From Paracoccaceae bacterium (GTDB lineage Bacteria; Pseudomonadota; Alphaproteobacteria; Rhodobacterales; Rhodobacteraceae), in the NCBI GenBank assembly GCA_030697175.1, contig JAUYQR010000020.1, positions 62,001-126,000 on the forward strand: a DNA stretch of 64,000 nt, in the 5' to 3' direction. Positions 1 to 7,773 of this stretch are shown here, in pieces (position 1 is the stretch's first letter; each line of letters opens with the position of its first letter). The notes below the pieces were generated by a model, which saw nothing but the letters and a program-made list of their open reading frames with translations, was not told the DNA's origin and ran no database searches. The translations under genes were made by a program, and so were the position numbers.

Positions 1-1
1 C

Positions 2-2353
2 GCCGAGGGGTTCCTGCGGATCGCAATCGACAACATGGCCAACGCGATCAAGAAGATAAGCGTGCAGCGTGGCCATGACGTGACGGGCTATACGCTCAAC
101 TGCTTTGGCGGGGCGGGTGGTCAGCACGCCTGCGGTGTCGCCGATGCGCTTGGCATGCAGAAGGTTTTCATCCATCCGTTCGCGGGTGTGTTGTCCGCGT
201 TCGGGATGGGCCTGGCTGACCTCAGGGTGCATCGCCAGACCCAGTTCGACCGGCCCCTGCTGGCAGCAGACGAGGCCGCCAGCATCCTGACCGCGTTGGA
301 GGCCGAGGCGCGGGATGAGCTTTTGGCGCAGGGCGTGGCCGGTGCCCGCATGTTGACGCGCGCCCACCTGCGCTATGACGGTTCCCATCAGGCGCTGGAA
401 GTTCCGTTCGGGTCACAAGAGGCAATGACCGCAGCTTTTGCCGCCGCGCATCAGGCGCGCTTTGGTTTCACCTCGCCCGAACGCGCGATCTTGTTTGAAA
501 GCCTTTCGGTCGAGGCGATCGGCGGTGGCTCGGACATGCCGCGGCAGTCGGTCGGGCGGGCCGCGCCAGAACCGGTGAATCACCTCAGGGTCTGGACCGG
601 CGGAGCCTGGACGAGCGTGCCACTCTTTGACCGGCAAGACTGCGGAACCGACACCCGTATCGAGGGGCCAGCGGTGATCCGCGAAGCGACCGGCACCATT
701 GTGCTTGAACCGGGCTGGACTGGCCAGGTCGATCCGGATGGCAATCTGATGCTGACGCGAACCGAAGCGGTCACCCGCACGCCTGCGTCGGGAACCACGG
801 CCGAACCGGTGCTGCTGGAGGTTTTCAACAACCTCTTCATGTCGGTTGCCGACCAGATGGGGGCCACCCTTGCCAATACGGCCTGGTCGGTCAACATCAA
901 GGAACGTCTGGATTTTTCCTGCGCGATCTTTGACGCGAATGGTGATCTGGTGGCGAATGCGCCGCATGTGCCGGTGCACCTTGGCTCGATGAGCCATGCA
1001 ATCAAGGTGGTGATGGCGGCGGTTGCAGATCATGCGCGGCCCGGCGATGCGTGGATGCTGAATTCGCCCTACAACGGCGGCACGCACCTGCCAGACGTCA
1101 CCGTGATCACCCCGGTTTTTGTCGGTGGCAGACCGGCTTTCTGGCTAGGTTCGCGCGGGCATCACGCCGATATCGGCGGCCGGACGCCCGGATCGTCACC
1201 GCCTGATAGCCGCCATATCGAGGAAGAAGGTGTGCTGATCGACCTATTCCCGCTGGTAGCGCAAGGCCGCCTGCGAGAGACCGAAACCCGCGCGCTGCTG
1301 ACATCGGGGCGTTATCCGTGCCGCGCGGTCGACCAGAACATTGCCGACCTCAAGGCTCAAGTCGCCGCCAACGAAACCGGGCGACGCGAACTGCTGCGCG
1401 TGGTGGATGCCTACGGGGCGGACGTTGTTGCCGCCTACATGGGCCACGTCCAACGCAACGCGGAGGCTTGCGTGCGCGCAGTGATCGACACCCTGCGTGA
1501 CGGATCGTTCACCTATCCGATGGATATCGGTTCCGAAATCAAGGTGCGCGTTTCGGTCGACCGCAAGGCGCGGCGTGCCGTCGTGGATTTCACCGGCACC
1601 AGCGCCCAGCAATCAGGCAACTACAACGCACCGAAGGCGGTGACGCGGGCGGTGGTGCTCTATGTGTTCCGCACGCTGGTGGGCAAGGCGATCCCGTTGA
1701 ACGAAGGCTGCCTTGCGCCGCTGGACATCATCGTTCCCGAAGGGTCGATGCTGAACCCGCGGGCACCTGCTGCCGTGATCGCGGGCAATACCGAGGTCAG
1801 TCAGGCCGCCTGCAACGCGCTTTATGGTGCCTTGGGCGTGATGGCGGGCAGTCAGGGCACGATGAACAATTTCGTCTGGGGCAACGCGACGTTCCAGAAT
1901 TACGAGACGATTGCCGGTGGCACCGGGGCCGGGCCGGGATTTCCGGGCTGTGATGCTGTGCAAAGCCATATGACCAACACCCGGATGACAGACCCGGAGA
2001 TCCTGGAAAAACGGTTTCCGGTGCGTCTGGAAGTCTTTGGTATTCGCGAAGGATCGGGTGGCAAGGGGCGCTGGCCCGGGGGCAATGGCGCGATCCGGCG
2101 GTTGCGGTTTCTGGCGCCTGTGACCGTAACCACCCTTTGCGGCAGCAGGATCATCCCGCCGTTCGGCGGTGATGGAGGCGGGCCGGGGGCGGTGGGCGAA
2201 AACCGGGTGATCTGGCCGGATGGTCGGGTGGAGGTGCTGCGTGGCAACGACGAACGCGACCTGCCCGCTGGAGCGGAGTTCGAGATGCTGACGCCCGGTG
2301 GCGGCGGCTGGGGCTGTCAAGGCCTGCTGCCGCCAGTGGCCTCGGTCACCTGA
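2..2353 (+). CDS. Hydantoinase/oxoprolinase HyuA-HyuB fusion (5' end outside the window)
   Basis: This is the 3' part of a large ATP-dependent hydrolase that opens hydantoin or 5-oxoproline rings in the cytoplasm. The frame is open from base 2, so the gene starts upstream. About the first 250 codons seen are the end of a HyuA domain (motif FGGAGGQHA). From roughly codon 275 a complete HyuB domain follows, starting near EVFNNLFMSVADQMG and ending with the family's glycine-rich PGGGGWG tail. The natural HyuA-HyuB fusion is the eukaryotic-type 5-oxoprolinase layout and also occurs in bacterial N-methylhydantoinases; the substrate cannot be told from sequence. Its 3' end overlaps the convergent bhcR gene by 37 bp. 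Confidence 0.9.
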   Translation, partial: AEGFLRIAIDNMANAIKKISVQRGHDVTGYTLNCFGGAGGQHACGVADALGMQKVFIHPFAGVLSAFGMGLADLRVHRQTQFDRPLLAADEAASILTALEAEARDELLAQGVAGARMLTRAHLRYDGSHQALEVPFGSQEAMTAAFAAAHQARFGFTSPERAILFESLSVEAIGGGSDMPRQSVGRAAPEPVNHLRVWTGGAWTSVPLFDRQDCGTDTRIEGPAVIREATGTIVLEPGWTGQVDPDGNLMLTRTEAVTRTPASGTTAEPVLLEVFNNLFMSVADQMGATLANTAWSVNIKERLDFSCAIFDANGDLVANAPHVPVHLGSMSHAIKVVMAAVADHARPGDAWMLNSPYNGGTHLPDVTVITPVFVGGRPAFWLGSRGHHADIGGRTPGSSPPDSRHIEEEGVLIDLFPLVAQGRLRETETRALLTSGRYPCRAVDQNIADLKAQVAANETGRRELLRVVDAYGADVVAAYMGHVQRNAEACVRAVIDTLRDGSFTYPMDIGSEIKVRVSVDRKARRAVVDFTGTSAQQSGNYNAPKAVTRAVVLYVFRTLVGKAIPLNEGCLAPLDIIVPEGSMLNPRAPAAVIAGNTEVSQAACNALYGALGVMAGSQGTMNNFVWGNATFQNYETIAGGTGAGPGFPGCDAVQSHMTNTRMTDPEILEKRFPVRLEVFGIREGSGGKGRWPGGNGAIRRLRFLAPVTVTTLCGSRIIPPFGGDGGGPGAVGENRVIWPDGRVEVLRGNDERDLPAGAEFEMLTPGGGGWGCQGLLPPVASVT

Positions 2354-3126
2354 TCCGCGGCGGCGCGGACCAGCGCACCGATGCGGGTGGCGTCGGACAG
2401 GCCCATGCGGAAGGCGGGGCCGGACACCGACAGACCCGCCACCGGCTCGCCGTAAGCGTTGAAGATCGGGGCCGCGACGCAGCGCATGCCTTCGGCGCGT
2501 TCCTGATCGTCGATGGCAAACCCGCGCTCGCGGGTGCGGGCAAGGTCGCGCAGAAGCGCGGTTTCGCTTGTCAATGTCAGGCTGGTGAACTTGGGCAAGC
2601 CCTGGCGCGCGATGATTTCTTTTGCGCGGCCTTCCGGATACCACGCCAAAAGCGCCTTGCCGATGCCGGAGGAATGCATCGGCCCCTTGGTGCCGGGGGG
2701 AAAGAAGGCGCGGATCGCTTCGTGCGTTTCGACCTGCGCCAGAAACAGCACCTCGCCACGCACCTCCATGCCAAGGTTTGCGGTCTCGCCGGTGTCGCGC
2801 ATAAGCTGGTCCATCGGCTGGCGGGCGCGTTCGACCACCTTGGTGCGGCGCAGGAAGGCAGTGCCCACGCGAAACGCGCCGGCACCGATGTGCCAGACCT
2901 GCCCCGGCTCCTCCACCTCGACCATCCCGTGGCTTTGCAAGGTGACAAGCGCGCGGAACACGGTGGCGACGGCTTGGCCGGTTTCTTCGGCCAATTCGCT
3001 GAGTGTGCGGCCCGGCCCTTGGGAGAGGTGTTCCAAAAGCCCAAGCGCACGGTCCAGCGCCTGCACGGTGTTCTGGTCGGTCTTGTCGTTGAACGCCTTG
3101 GGCCGACCGCGCGGTTTGACCGGCAT
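2317..3126 (-). CDS. bhcR: IclR-family regulator of the beta-hydroxyaspartate cycle (BhcR)
   Basis: This is an IclR-type transcription factor, read divergently from bhcABCD, and by family knowledge the glyoxylate-responsive regulator of that operon. The N-terminal winged helix spans about residues 20-80 (ALDRALGLLEHLSQ, then TVFRALVTL); the C-terminal effector domain includes GKALLAWYPEG and the typical DDQERAEGMRCVAAPIFN. An ATG at 3126 with GAGG upstream is preferred over the GTG at 3138. The assignment to BhcR rests mainly on its position facing bhcA; the fold itself only says IclR. Length (269 aa) is normal. Confidence 0.85.
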   Translation of the reverse strand: MPVKPRGRPKAFNDKTDQNTVQALDRALGLLEHLSQGPGRTLSELAEETGQAVATVFRALVTLQSHGMVEVEEPGQVWHIGAGAFRVGTAFLRRTKVVERARQPMDQLMRDTGETANLGMEVRGEVLFLAQVETHEAIRAFFPPGTKGPMHSSGIGKALLAWYPEGRAKEIIARQGLPKFTSLTLTSETALLRDLARTRERGFAIDDQERAEGMRCVAAPIFNAYGEPVAGLSVSGPAFRMGLSDATRIGALVRAAADQVTEATGGSRP

Positions 3127-3220
3127 CTTTCGCCTCACGCTACGGGCCAGAGCCTAACTGAAAAACGGCTAGCATCTGTTATGTCGGAGAAATATCACAG
3201 CCCGATCAGAATGAAAAACA

Positions 3221-3261
3221 TTTTCGAAAAAATAGGAGACGTCGACGACGTGGCTTAGAAT
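3221..3261 (+). promoter_or_regulatory. Candidate bhcR-bhcA operator and bhcA promoter
   Basis: The 162-bp spacer between the divergent bhcR and bhcA starts holds two symmetric sites. One is TTTTCGAAAA at 3221-3230, a perfect 10-bp palindrome. The other is ACGTCG-A-CGACGT at 3239-3251, a perfect inverted repeat with one central base. A TAGAAT sequence at 3256-3261 is a plausible -10 box about 28 bp before the bhcA start codon, so a protein on the 13-bp site would cover the promoter. That BhcR binds here is inference; the symmetry is seen directly. Confidence 0.45.
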
Positions 3262-3288
3262 GAAGCTGTCGCGAAGTGGAGAACCGCC

Positions 3289-4473
3289 ATGTCCTACCAG
3301 AATCCTGTTTTTATCCCAGGCCCCACGAACATTCCCGAGAGTGTCCGCAAGGCCTGCGATATGCCGACGATCGACCACCGCTCGCCCGCATTTGCCCGGG
3401 TGTTCAAGCCGGCAGTTGCGGGTGTGAAAAAGGTGCTGGGCATGGCCGAGGGCGAAGTGATCATCCTGCCGTCGACCGGCACGGGCGGCTGGGAGGCGGC
3501 GATCACCAACACGCTGTCGCCGGGCGACACGGTGCTTGCGGCCCGGTTCGGGATGTTTTCGCACCGCTGGATCGACATGTGCCAGCGGCACGGGCTGAAC
3601 GTTCATGTCATCGAGACGCCGTGGGGTAAGGGCGCGCCTTTGGGGGACATCGCGGCGGCGCTGAAGGCAGACACGGGCCACCGGATCAAGGCGGTGCTGG
3701 CCACACACAATGAGACCGCAACGGGGGTTAAGTCGGACATCGGCGGCATCCGGGCGGCGATGGGCGATCACTCGGCGCTGCTGTTCGTGGACGGGGTTTC
3801 TTCCATCGGGTCGATGCCGTTCGACATGGCCGGGTGGGGCGTGGATATCGCGGTGGCGGGCAGTCAGAAGGGCTTCATGCTGCCCGCGGGGCTTGCGATC
3901 CTTGGGGTCAGCCCGAAGGCGATTGCGGCCATGGAGACCGCAAAGCTGCCGAGAACATTCTTTGATTTCAGGGACATGCTGAAATCCTACGCCACGGGTG
4001 GCTTTCCCTACACGCCGCCGGTGGGGCTGATCAACGGGTTGGCCCATGCCGTGCAACTGCTGGACGATGAGGGGCTGGAGGCCGTTTACGCCCGCCACGC
4101 CCGCATTGCCGAAGGCGTGCGCCGGGCGATTGCGGCCTGGGGCATGGTGCCCTGCGCGGTGTCGCCGGACCTGTATTCAGACACCGTGACGGCGGTTGTG
4201 GTGCCTGCGGGATGCAACGGCACCGATCTGGTGCAGCTTGCGGCCTCGAAATACGGCGTCGCGTTTGGCGTGGGCCTGGGCGAGGTTGCGGGCAAGGTGT
4301 TCCGCATCGGCCATCTTGGCAGCCTGACGGATGTGATGATGCTGTCGGGTCTGGCGACGGCCGAGATGTGCATGGCCGACCTCGGCTGGCCGATTACCCT
4401 CGGCTCAGGTGTGGCCGCAGCGCAGGAGTATTACCGCAACGGGGCGAAGGAGGCGGCGAAGGCCGCAGCGTAA
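3289..4473 (+). CDS. bhcA: Aspartate--glyoxylate aminotransferase (BhcA)
   Basis: This is a class V PLP-dependent aminotransferase of 394 aa. In the beta-hydroxyaspartate cycle it transfers the amino group of aspartate to glyoxylate, giving glycine and oxaloacetate. The N-terminus (FIPGPTNIPESV) is typical of serine-glyoxylate/alanine-glyoxylate aminotransferases. The PLP-binding lysine is K194 in SQKGFMLP. A GGAG sequence lies just before the ATG. Alone it could be called serine-glyoxylate aminotransferase; the following dehydratase, aldolase and reductase fix the role. First gene of bhcABCD, with bhcB starting 1 bp after its stop. Confidence 0.92.
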   Translation: MSYQNPVFIPGPTNIPESVRKACDMPTIDHRSPAFARVFKPAVAGVKKVLGMAEGEVIILPSTGTGGWEAAITNTLSPGDTVLAARFGMFSHRWIDMCQRHGLNVHVIETPWGKGAPLGDIAAALKADTGHRIKAVLATHNETATGVKSDIGGIRAAMGDHSALLFVDGVSSIGSMPFDMAGWGVDIAVAGSQKGFMLPAGLAILGVSPKAIAAMETAKLPRTFFDFRDMLKSYATGGFPYTPPVGLINGLAHAVQLLDDEGLEAVYARHARIAEGVRRAIAAWGMVPCAVSPDLYSDTVTAVVVPAGCNGTDLVQLAASKYGVAFGVGLGEVAGKVFRIGHLGSLTDVMMLSGLATAEMCMADLGWPITLGSGVAAAQEYYRNGAKEAAKAAA

Positions 4474-4474
4474 G

Positions 4475-5446
4475 ATGAACGGTATGGCACCTTTGGTTAT
4501 TCCAGCTTTCGCCGACGTGATCGCGGCACATGATCGCATCCGGCCCCACATTCATCGCACCCCTGTGTTAACGTCGACTTACTTCAACGAGCTGACCGGG
4601 GCGGAGCTGTTCTTCAAGTGCGAGAACTTCCAGAAGGCGGGCGCGTTCAAGGTGCGCGGCGCGTCGAACGCGGTGTTCGGCTTGCGCGACGACCAACTGG
4701 CAAAAGGCGTGGCGACCCATTCCAGCGGCAACCATGCGCTGAGCCTGTCCTATGCGGCGGGTCGGCGGGGGATTCCCTGCAATGTGGTGATGCCGCGCAC
4801 CGCGCCGCAAGCCAAGAAGGATGCGGTGCGGGGCTATGGCGGGGTGATCGTGGAGTGTGAGCCCTCCACCTCCAGCCGGGAGGAGGCGTTTGCCGAAGTG
4901 CAGGCCCGGACGGGGGCGGATTTCGTGCATCCCTACAACGATCCGCGGGTGATCGCCGGGCAGGCGACCTGTTCGCGCGAGTTGATGGAGCAGGTGCCGG
5001 GGCTGGATGCGATCATCGCGCCCATCGGTGGAGGCGGCATGATTTCAGGCACTTGCCTGACGGTGTCCTCGACCGCGCCGGGGGTCGATGTCTATGCGGC
5101 GGAACCGAAGAACGCGGACGATGCCTTCCGCAGCTTCAAGGCCGGGCACATCATCGCCGACGACGCGCCCGACACGGTGGCGGATGGGTTGAAGGTGCCG
5201 CTGAAGGACCTGACCTGGCACTTTGTCAGCCACTACGTGAAAGACGTTTTCACCGCGACCGAAGACGAGATCATTGGCGCGATGAAGCTGACCTGGAAGC
5301 GGATGAAGATCATCATCGAGGCCAGCTGCGCCGTGCCGCTGGCGACCATTCTGGCCAACCCGGAGGTCTTTCGTGGCCGCCGCGTGGGGGTCATCATCAC
5401 CGGCGGAAACGTCGATCTGGACACTTTGCCTTGGATGAAAGGGTAA
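4475..5446 (+). CDS. bhcB: Beta-hydroxyaspartate dehydratase (BhcB)
   Basis: This fold-type II PLP enzyme (threonine/serine dehydratase family, 323 aa) removes water from beta-hydroxyaspartate to give iminosuccinate. The PLP lysine lies in GAFKVRGA near residue 57, and the glycine-rich phosphate loop is PIGGGGMISG. The ATG at 4475 follows the bhcA stop by 1 bp, with AGGAGG about 20 bp upstream inside bhcA; a second ATG at 4484 is also possible. Without its neighbours it would be annotated threonine dehydratase or threo-3-hydroxyaspartate ammonia-lyase. Confidence 0.9.
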   Translation: MNGMAPLVIPAFADVIAAHDRIRPHIHRTPVLTSTYFNELTGAELFFKCENFQKAGAFKVRGASNAVFGLRDDQLAKGVATHSSGNHALSLSYAAGRRGIPCNVVMPRTAPQAKKDAVRGYGGVIVECEPSTSSREEAFAEVQARTGADFVHPYNDPRVIAGQATCSRELMEQVPGLDAIIAPIGGGGMISGTCLTVSSTAPGVDVYAAEPKNADDAFRSFKAGHIIADDAPDTVADGLKVPLKDLTWHFVSHYVKDVFTATEDEIIGAMKLTWKRMKIIIEASCAVPLATILANPEVFRGRRVGVIITGGNVDLDTLPWMKG

Positions 5447-5450
5447 CGAC

Positions 5451-6614
5451 ATGAACAGCCATTCGAACTTTGCGGGTCTTGAGGTCGGCTATGACATCCC
5501 CGCCCTGCCGGGGATGAACGAGGCAGATATCCAGACGCCGTGCCTGGTGCTGGATCTGGACGCGCTGGAGCGTAACATCAAGAAAATGGGCGATTATGCG
5601 CGCGCCCACGGGATGCGGCACCGGGTGCATGGCAAGATGCACAAGTCGGTGGATGTGGCCAGACTGCAGGAAGAACTGGGTGGTTCGGTGGGTGTGTGTT
5701 GCCAGAAGGTAAGCGAGGCCGAGGTGTTCGCGCGGGGCGGGATCAGGGATGTGCTGGTCAGCAACCAGGTGCGCGATCTGGCCAAGATCGACCGGCTGGC
5801 GCGGTTGCCGAAGCTGGGGGCGCGGACGATCTGCTGCGTGGACATGCTGGACAACGTGGCGGACCTGTCGGCAGCCGCCGTGCGGCATGGCACCATGATC
5901 GAGTGTCTGGTGGAGATCGACTGCGGCGCGGGGCGCTGCGGGGTGAAGACGACGCCGGAGGTTGTGGCGCTGGCGAAGGCGATTGGCGCCGCGCCGGGGC
6001 TGAAGTTCGCGGGCATTCAAGCCTATCAGGGCGCGATGCAGCATATGGACAGCTATGCCGACCGGAAGGCGAAAATCGACCTTGCGGTGGCTCAGGTAAA
6101 GGACGCGGTGGAGGCGCTGAAGGCTGAAGGTATCGCCTGCGACATCGTTGGCGGCGGCGGCACGGGGAGCTACTATTTCGAGAGCAATTCTGGCGTTTAC
6201 AATGAGTTGCAGTGCGGCAGCTATGCGTTCATGGATGCCGACTATGGCCGGATTCTGGACGAGAACGGCAAGCGGATCGACCAGGGGGAGTGGGAAAATG
6301 CGCTGTTTATCCTGACCTCGGTGATGAGCCATGCCAAGGCCGACAAGGCGATTGTCGATGCCGGGTTGAAGGCGCAATCGGTGGATTCCGGGTTGCCGGT
6401 GATCTTTGGGCGGACGGATGTGAAATACGTGAAATGCTCGGACGAACATGGGGTGGTGGACGATCCGCTGGGTGTTCTGAAGGTCAACGACAAGCTGAAA
6501 CTGGTGCCGGGACACTGTGATCCGACATGCAATGTGCATGACTGGTATGTCGGTGTGCGGGGCGGCAAGGTCGAGGTGGTGTGGCCGGTTTCGGCACGTG
6601 GCAAGGCGTATTGA
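5451..6614 (+). CDS. bhcC: Beta-hydroxyaspartate aldolase (BhcC)
   Basis: This fold-type III PLP enzyme of the D-threonine aldolase family (387 aa) condenses glycine and glyoxylate into beta-hydroxyaspartate, the first carbon-carbon bond-forming step of the cycle. The PLP lysine should be K62 in RVHGKMHKS, matching the family's HAKTHK motif. The alanine-racemase-like barrel is followed by a C-terminal domain containing PGHCDPTCN, where the family binds its divalent metal. It starts 4 bp after bhcB with AAAGGG upstream. In other contexts the same family is called 3-hydroxy-D-aspartate aldolase. Confidence 0.92.
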   Translation: MNSHSNFAGLEVGYDIPALPGMNEADIQTPCLVLDLDALERNIKKMGDYARAHGMRHRVHGKMHKSVDVARLQEELGGSVGVCCQKVSEAEVFARGGIRDVLVSNQVRDLAKIDRLARLPKLGARTICCVDMLDNVADLSAAAVRHGTMIECLVEIDCGAGRCGVKTTPEVVALAKAIGAAPGLKFAGIQAYQGAMQHMDSYADRKAKIDLAVAQVKDAVEALKAEGIACDIVGGGGTGSYYFESNSGVYNELQCGSYAFMDADYGRILDENGKRIDQGEWENALFILTSVMSHAKADKAIVDAGLKAQSVDSGLPVIFGRTDVKYVKCSDEHGVVDDPLGVLKVNDKLKLVPGHCDPTCNVHDWYVGVRGGKVEVVWPVSARGKAY

Positions 6615-6617
6615 CGC

Positions 6618-6661
6618 TGTCTGCAAAGCGTCTGGCAAGTGTATGGCAGGCGTCTGGCAAA
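6618..6661 (+). repeat. Four 11-bp direct repeats in the bhcC-bhcD spacer
   Basis: Four back-to-back 11-mers follow the bhcC stop: TGTCTGCAAAG, CGTCTGGCAAG, TGTATGGCAGG and CGTCTGGCAAA (consensus YGTCTGGCAAR). The period is close to one DNA helical turn. A further exact CGTCTGGCAAA stands alone after glcF at 42830-42840. This may be a protein-binding array or the remnant of a tandem duplication; sequence alone does not decide. Confidence 0.5.
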
Positions 6662-6668
6662 CTGACCT

Positions 6669-6710
6669 GCCGGGAGCCTCCGGCGGGGATACTTTTGAAC
6701 AGAAGAAAGC
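6669..6710 (+). repeat. Recurrent intergenic element, copy 1 (bhcC-bhcD)
   Basis: A GC hairpin (GCCGG pairing with CCGGC, 6669-6684) is followed by GGGGATACTTTT and a purine-rich GAACAGAAGAAAG tail that runs into the bhcD leader. Four further copies occur in the window (10586, 15650, 20095 and 40381). The hairpin plus T-run resembles an intrinsic terminator, yet this copy sits inside what should be one operon, where it could trim expression of bhcD. Confidence 0.5.
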
Positions 6711-6719
6711 GGTAGTGGG

Positions 6720-7679
6720 ATGCTGATCATACCCGAAGGGCTGATTGCGGGGCTGGTTTCGCCTGATGATGCCTTTGCGGCGGTGGAGGCGACGTTTGCG
6801 GCGATGGCGCGGGGGGAGGCGTACAACTTTCCGGTGGTGCGCGAGGCGCTGGGCGAGGGGCGGCAGTATGGCTTCAAGTCGGGCCTGGACCGGGCGGGGG
6901 GCAGCCTCGGCGTGAAGGCGGGGGGGTATTTTCCGGGCAATGCGGCACGCGGGATCATCAACCACCAGTCGACGGTGTTCCTGTTCGACCCGGAGAAGGG
7001 GCGGCCGACGGCGATGGTCGGGGGTGGGCTGTTGACCGCGCTGCGCACGGCGGCGGCGGCGGCGATTTCCATCGACCGGCTGGCGCGGAACGATGCGCGG
7101 GTCCTGGGCATGGTTGGCGCGGGGCATCAGGCGGGGTTTCAGTTGCGGGCGGCGGCGCGGGTGCGGCAGTTCGACAAGGTGATCGCGTGGAACCTGCACC
7201 CCGACATGCTGCCGAAACTGGGGGCGATTGCGGCGGAGCTTGGCTTGCCGTTCGAGGCGGTGCCTTTGGAGCGGATGGTGGAAGCGGATGTGATCATCAC
7301 CATCACCTCAAGCCCGGTGGCGAGTTTGATGAGCGCCCATGTCGCGGACGGCACGCATCTGGCCTGCATGGGGACCGATACCGTTGGCAAGCAGGAGGTG
7401 GAGCCGGCGCTGCTCGGTCGCGCCTCGGTCTTTGCCGACGAGATCGCGCAGTCGGTCAGTCTGGGTGAGGCGCAGCACGCGGTGGCGGCGGGGCTGCTGG
7501 ATGCGACCGCGATCACGCCCTTGGGCGAGGTGCTGACCGGGGCGCATCCGGGGCGGATGTCTGACGCGGAAATCACGCTGTTCGATGGCACCGGGGTCGG
7601 GTTGCAGGATCTTGCGGTGGCAGGGGTGGCCGTGAAGCGCGCCGAGGAGCGTGGGCAGGGCATCCGCGTCGAGGTCTAA
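6720..7679 (+). CDS. bhcD: Iminosuccinate reductase (BhcD)
   Basis: This NAD(P)-dependent reductase of the ornithine cyclodeaminase/mu-crystallin family (319 aa) reduces iminosuccinate to aspartate and so regenerates the amino donor for BhcA. The Rossmann motif is GMVGAGHQAGFQ around residue 122. The C-terminal region has the family sequence ITLFDGTGVGLQDLAVA. Family membership alone would suggest ornithine cyclodeaminase or alanine dehydrogenase; being the fourth gene after bhcABC makes the reductase role very likely. It lies 105 bp after bhcC, beyond a direct-repeat array and a terminator-like hairpin. Confidence 0.9.
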   Translation: MLIIPEGLIAGLVSPDDAFAAVEATFAAMARGEAYNFPVVREALGEGRQYGFKSGLDRAGGSLGVKAGGYFPGNAARGIINHQSTVFLFDPEKGRPTAMVGGGLLTALRTAAAAAISIDRLARNDARVLGMVGAGHQAGFQLRAAARVRQFDKVIAWNLHPDMLPKLGAIAAELGLPFEAVPLERMVEADVIITITSSPVASLMSAHVADGTHLACMGTDTVGKQEVEPALLGRASVFADEIAQSVSLGEAQHAVAAGLLDATAITPLGEVLTGAHPGRMSDAEITLFDGTGVGLQDLAVAGVAVKRAEERGQGIRVEV

Positions 7680-7773
7680 GGGCTTGTAACGGGCACAAGA
7701 TTTAGCGCGGCGCGCTGTTGAATGCGGGCTCGGGTCATGGTCTGACTTGGCGCGAGGATCGGGGGGCCAGGCG

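Noticed and set aside
4475-5446. Threonine dehydratase as the name for the second bhc gene
   Set aside because: The fold fits, but placement between BhcA and BhcC with BhcD following gives a specific pathway role.
6720-7679. Ornithine cyclodeaminase as the name for the fourth bhc gene
   Set aside because: Same superfamily, but no ornithine or proline genes are near and the bhc order is complete.
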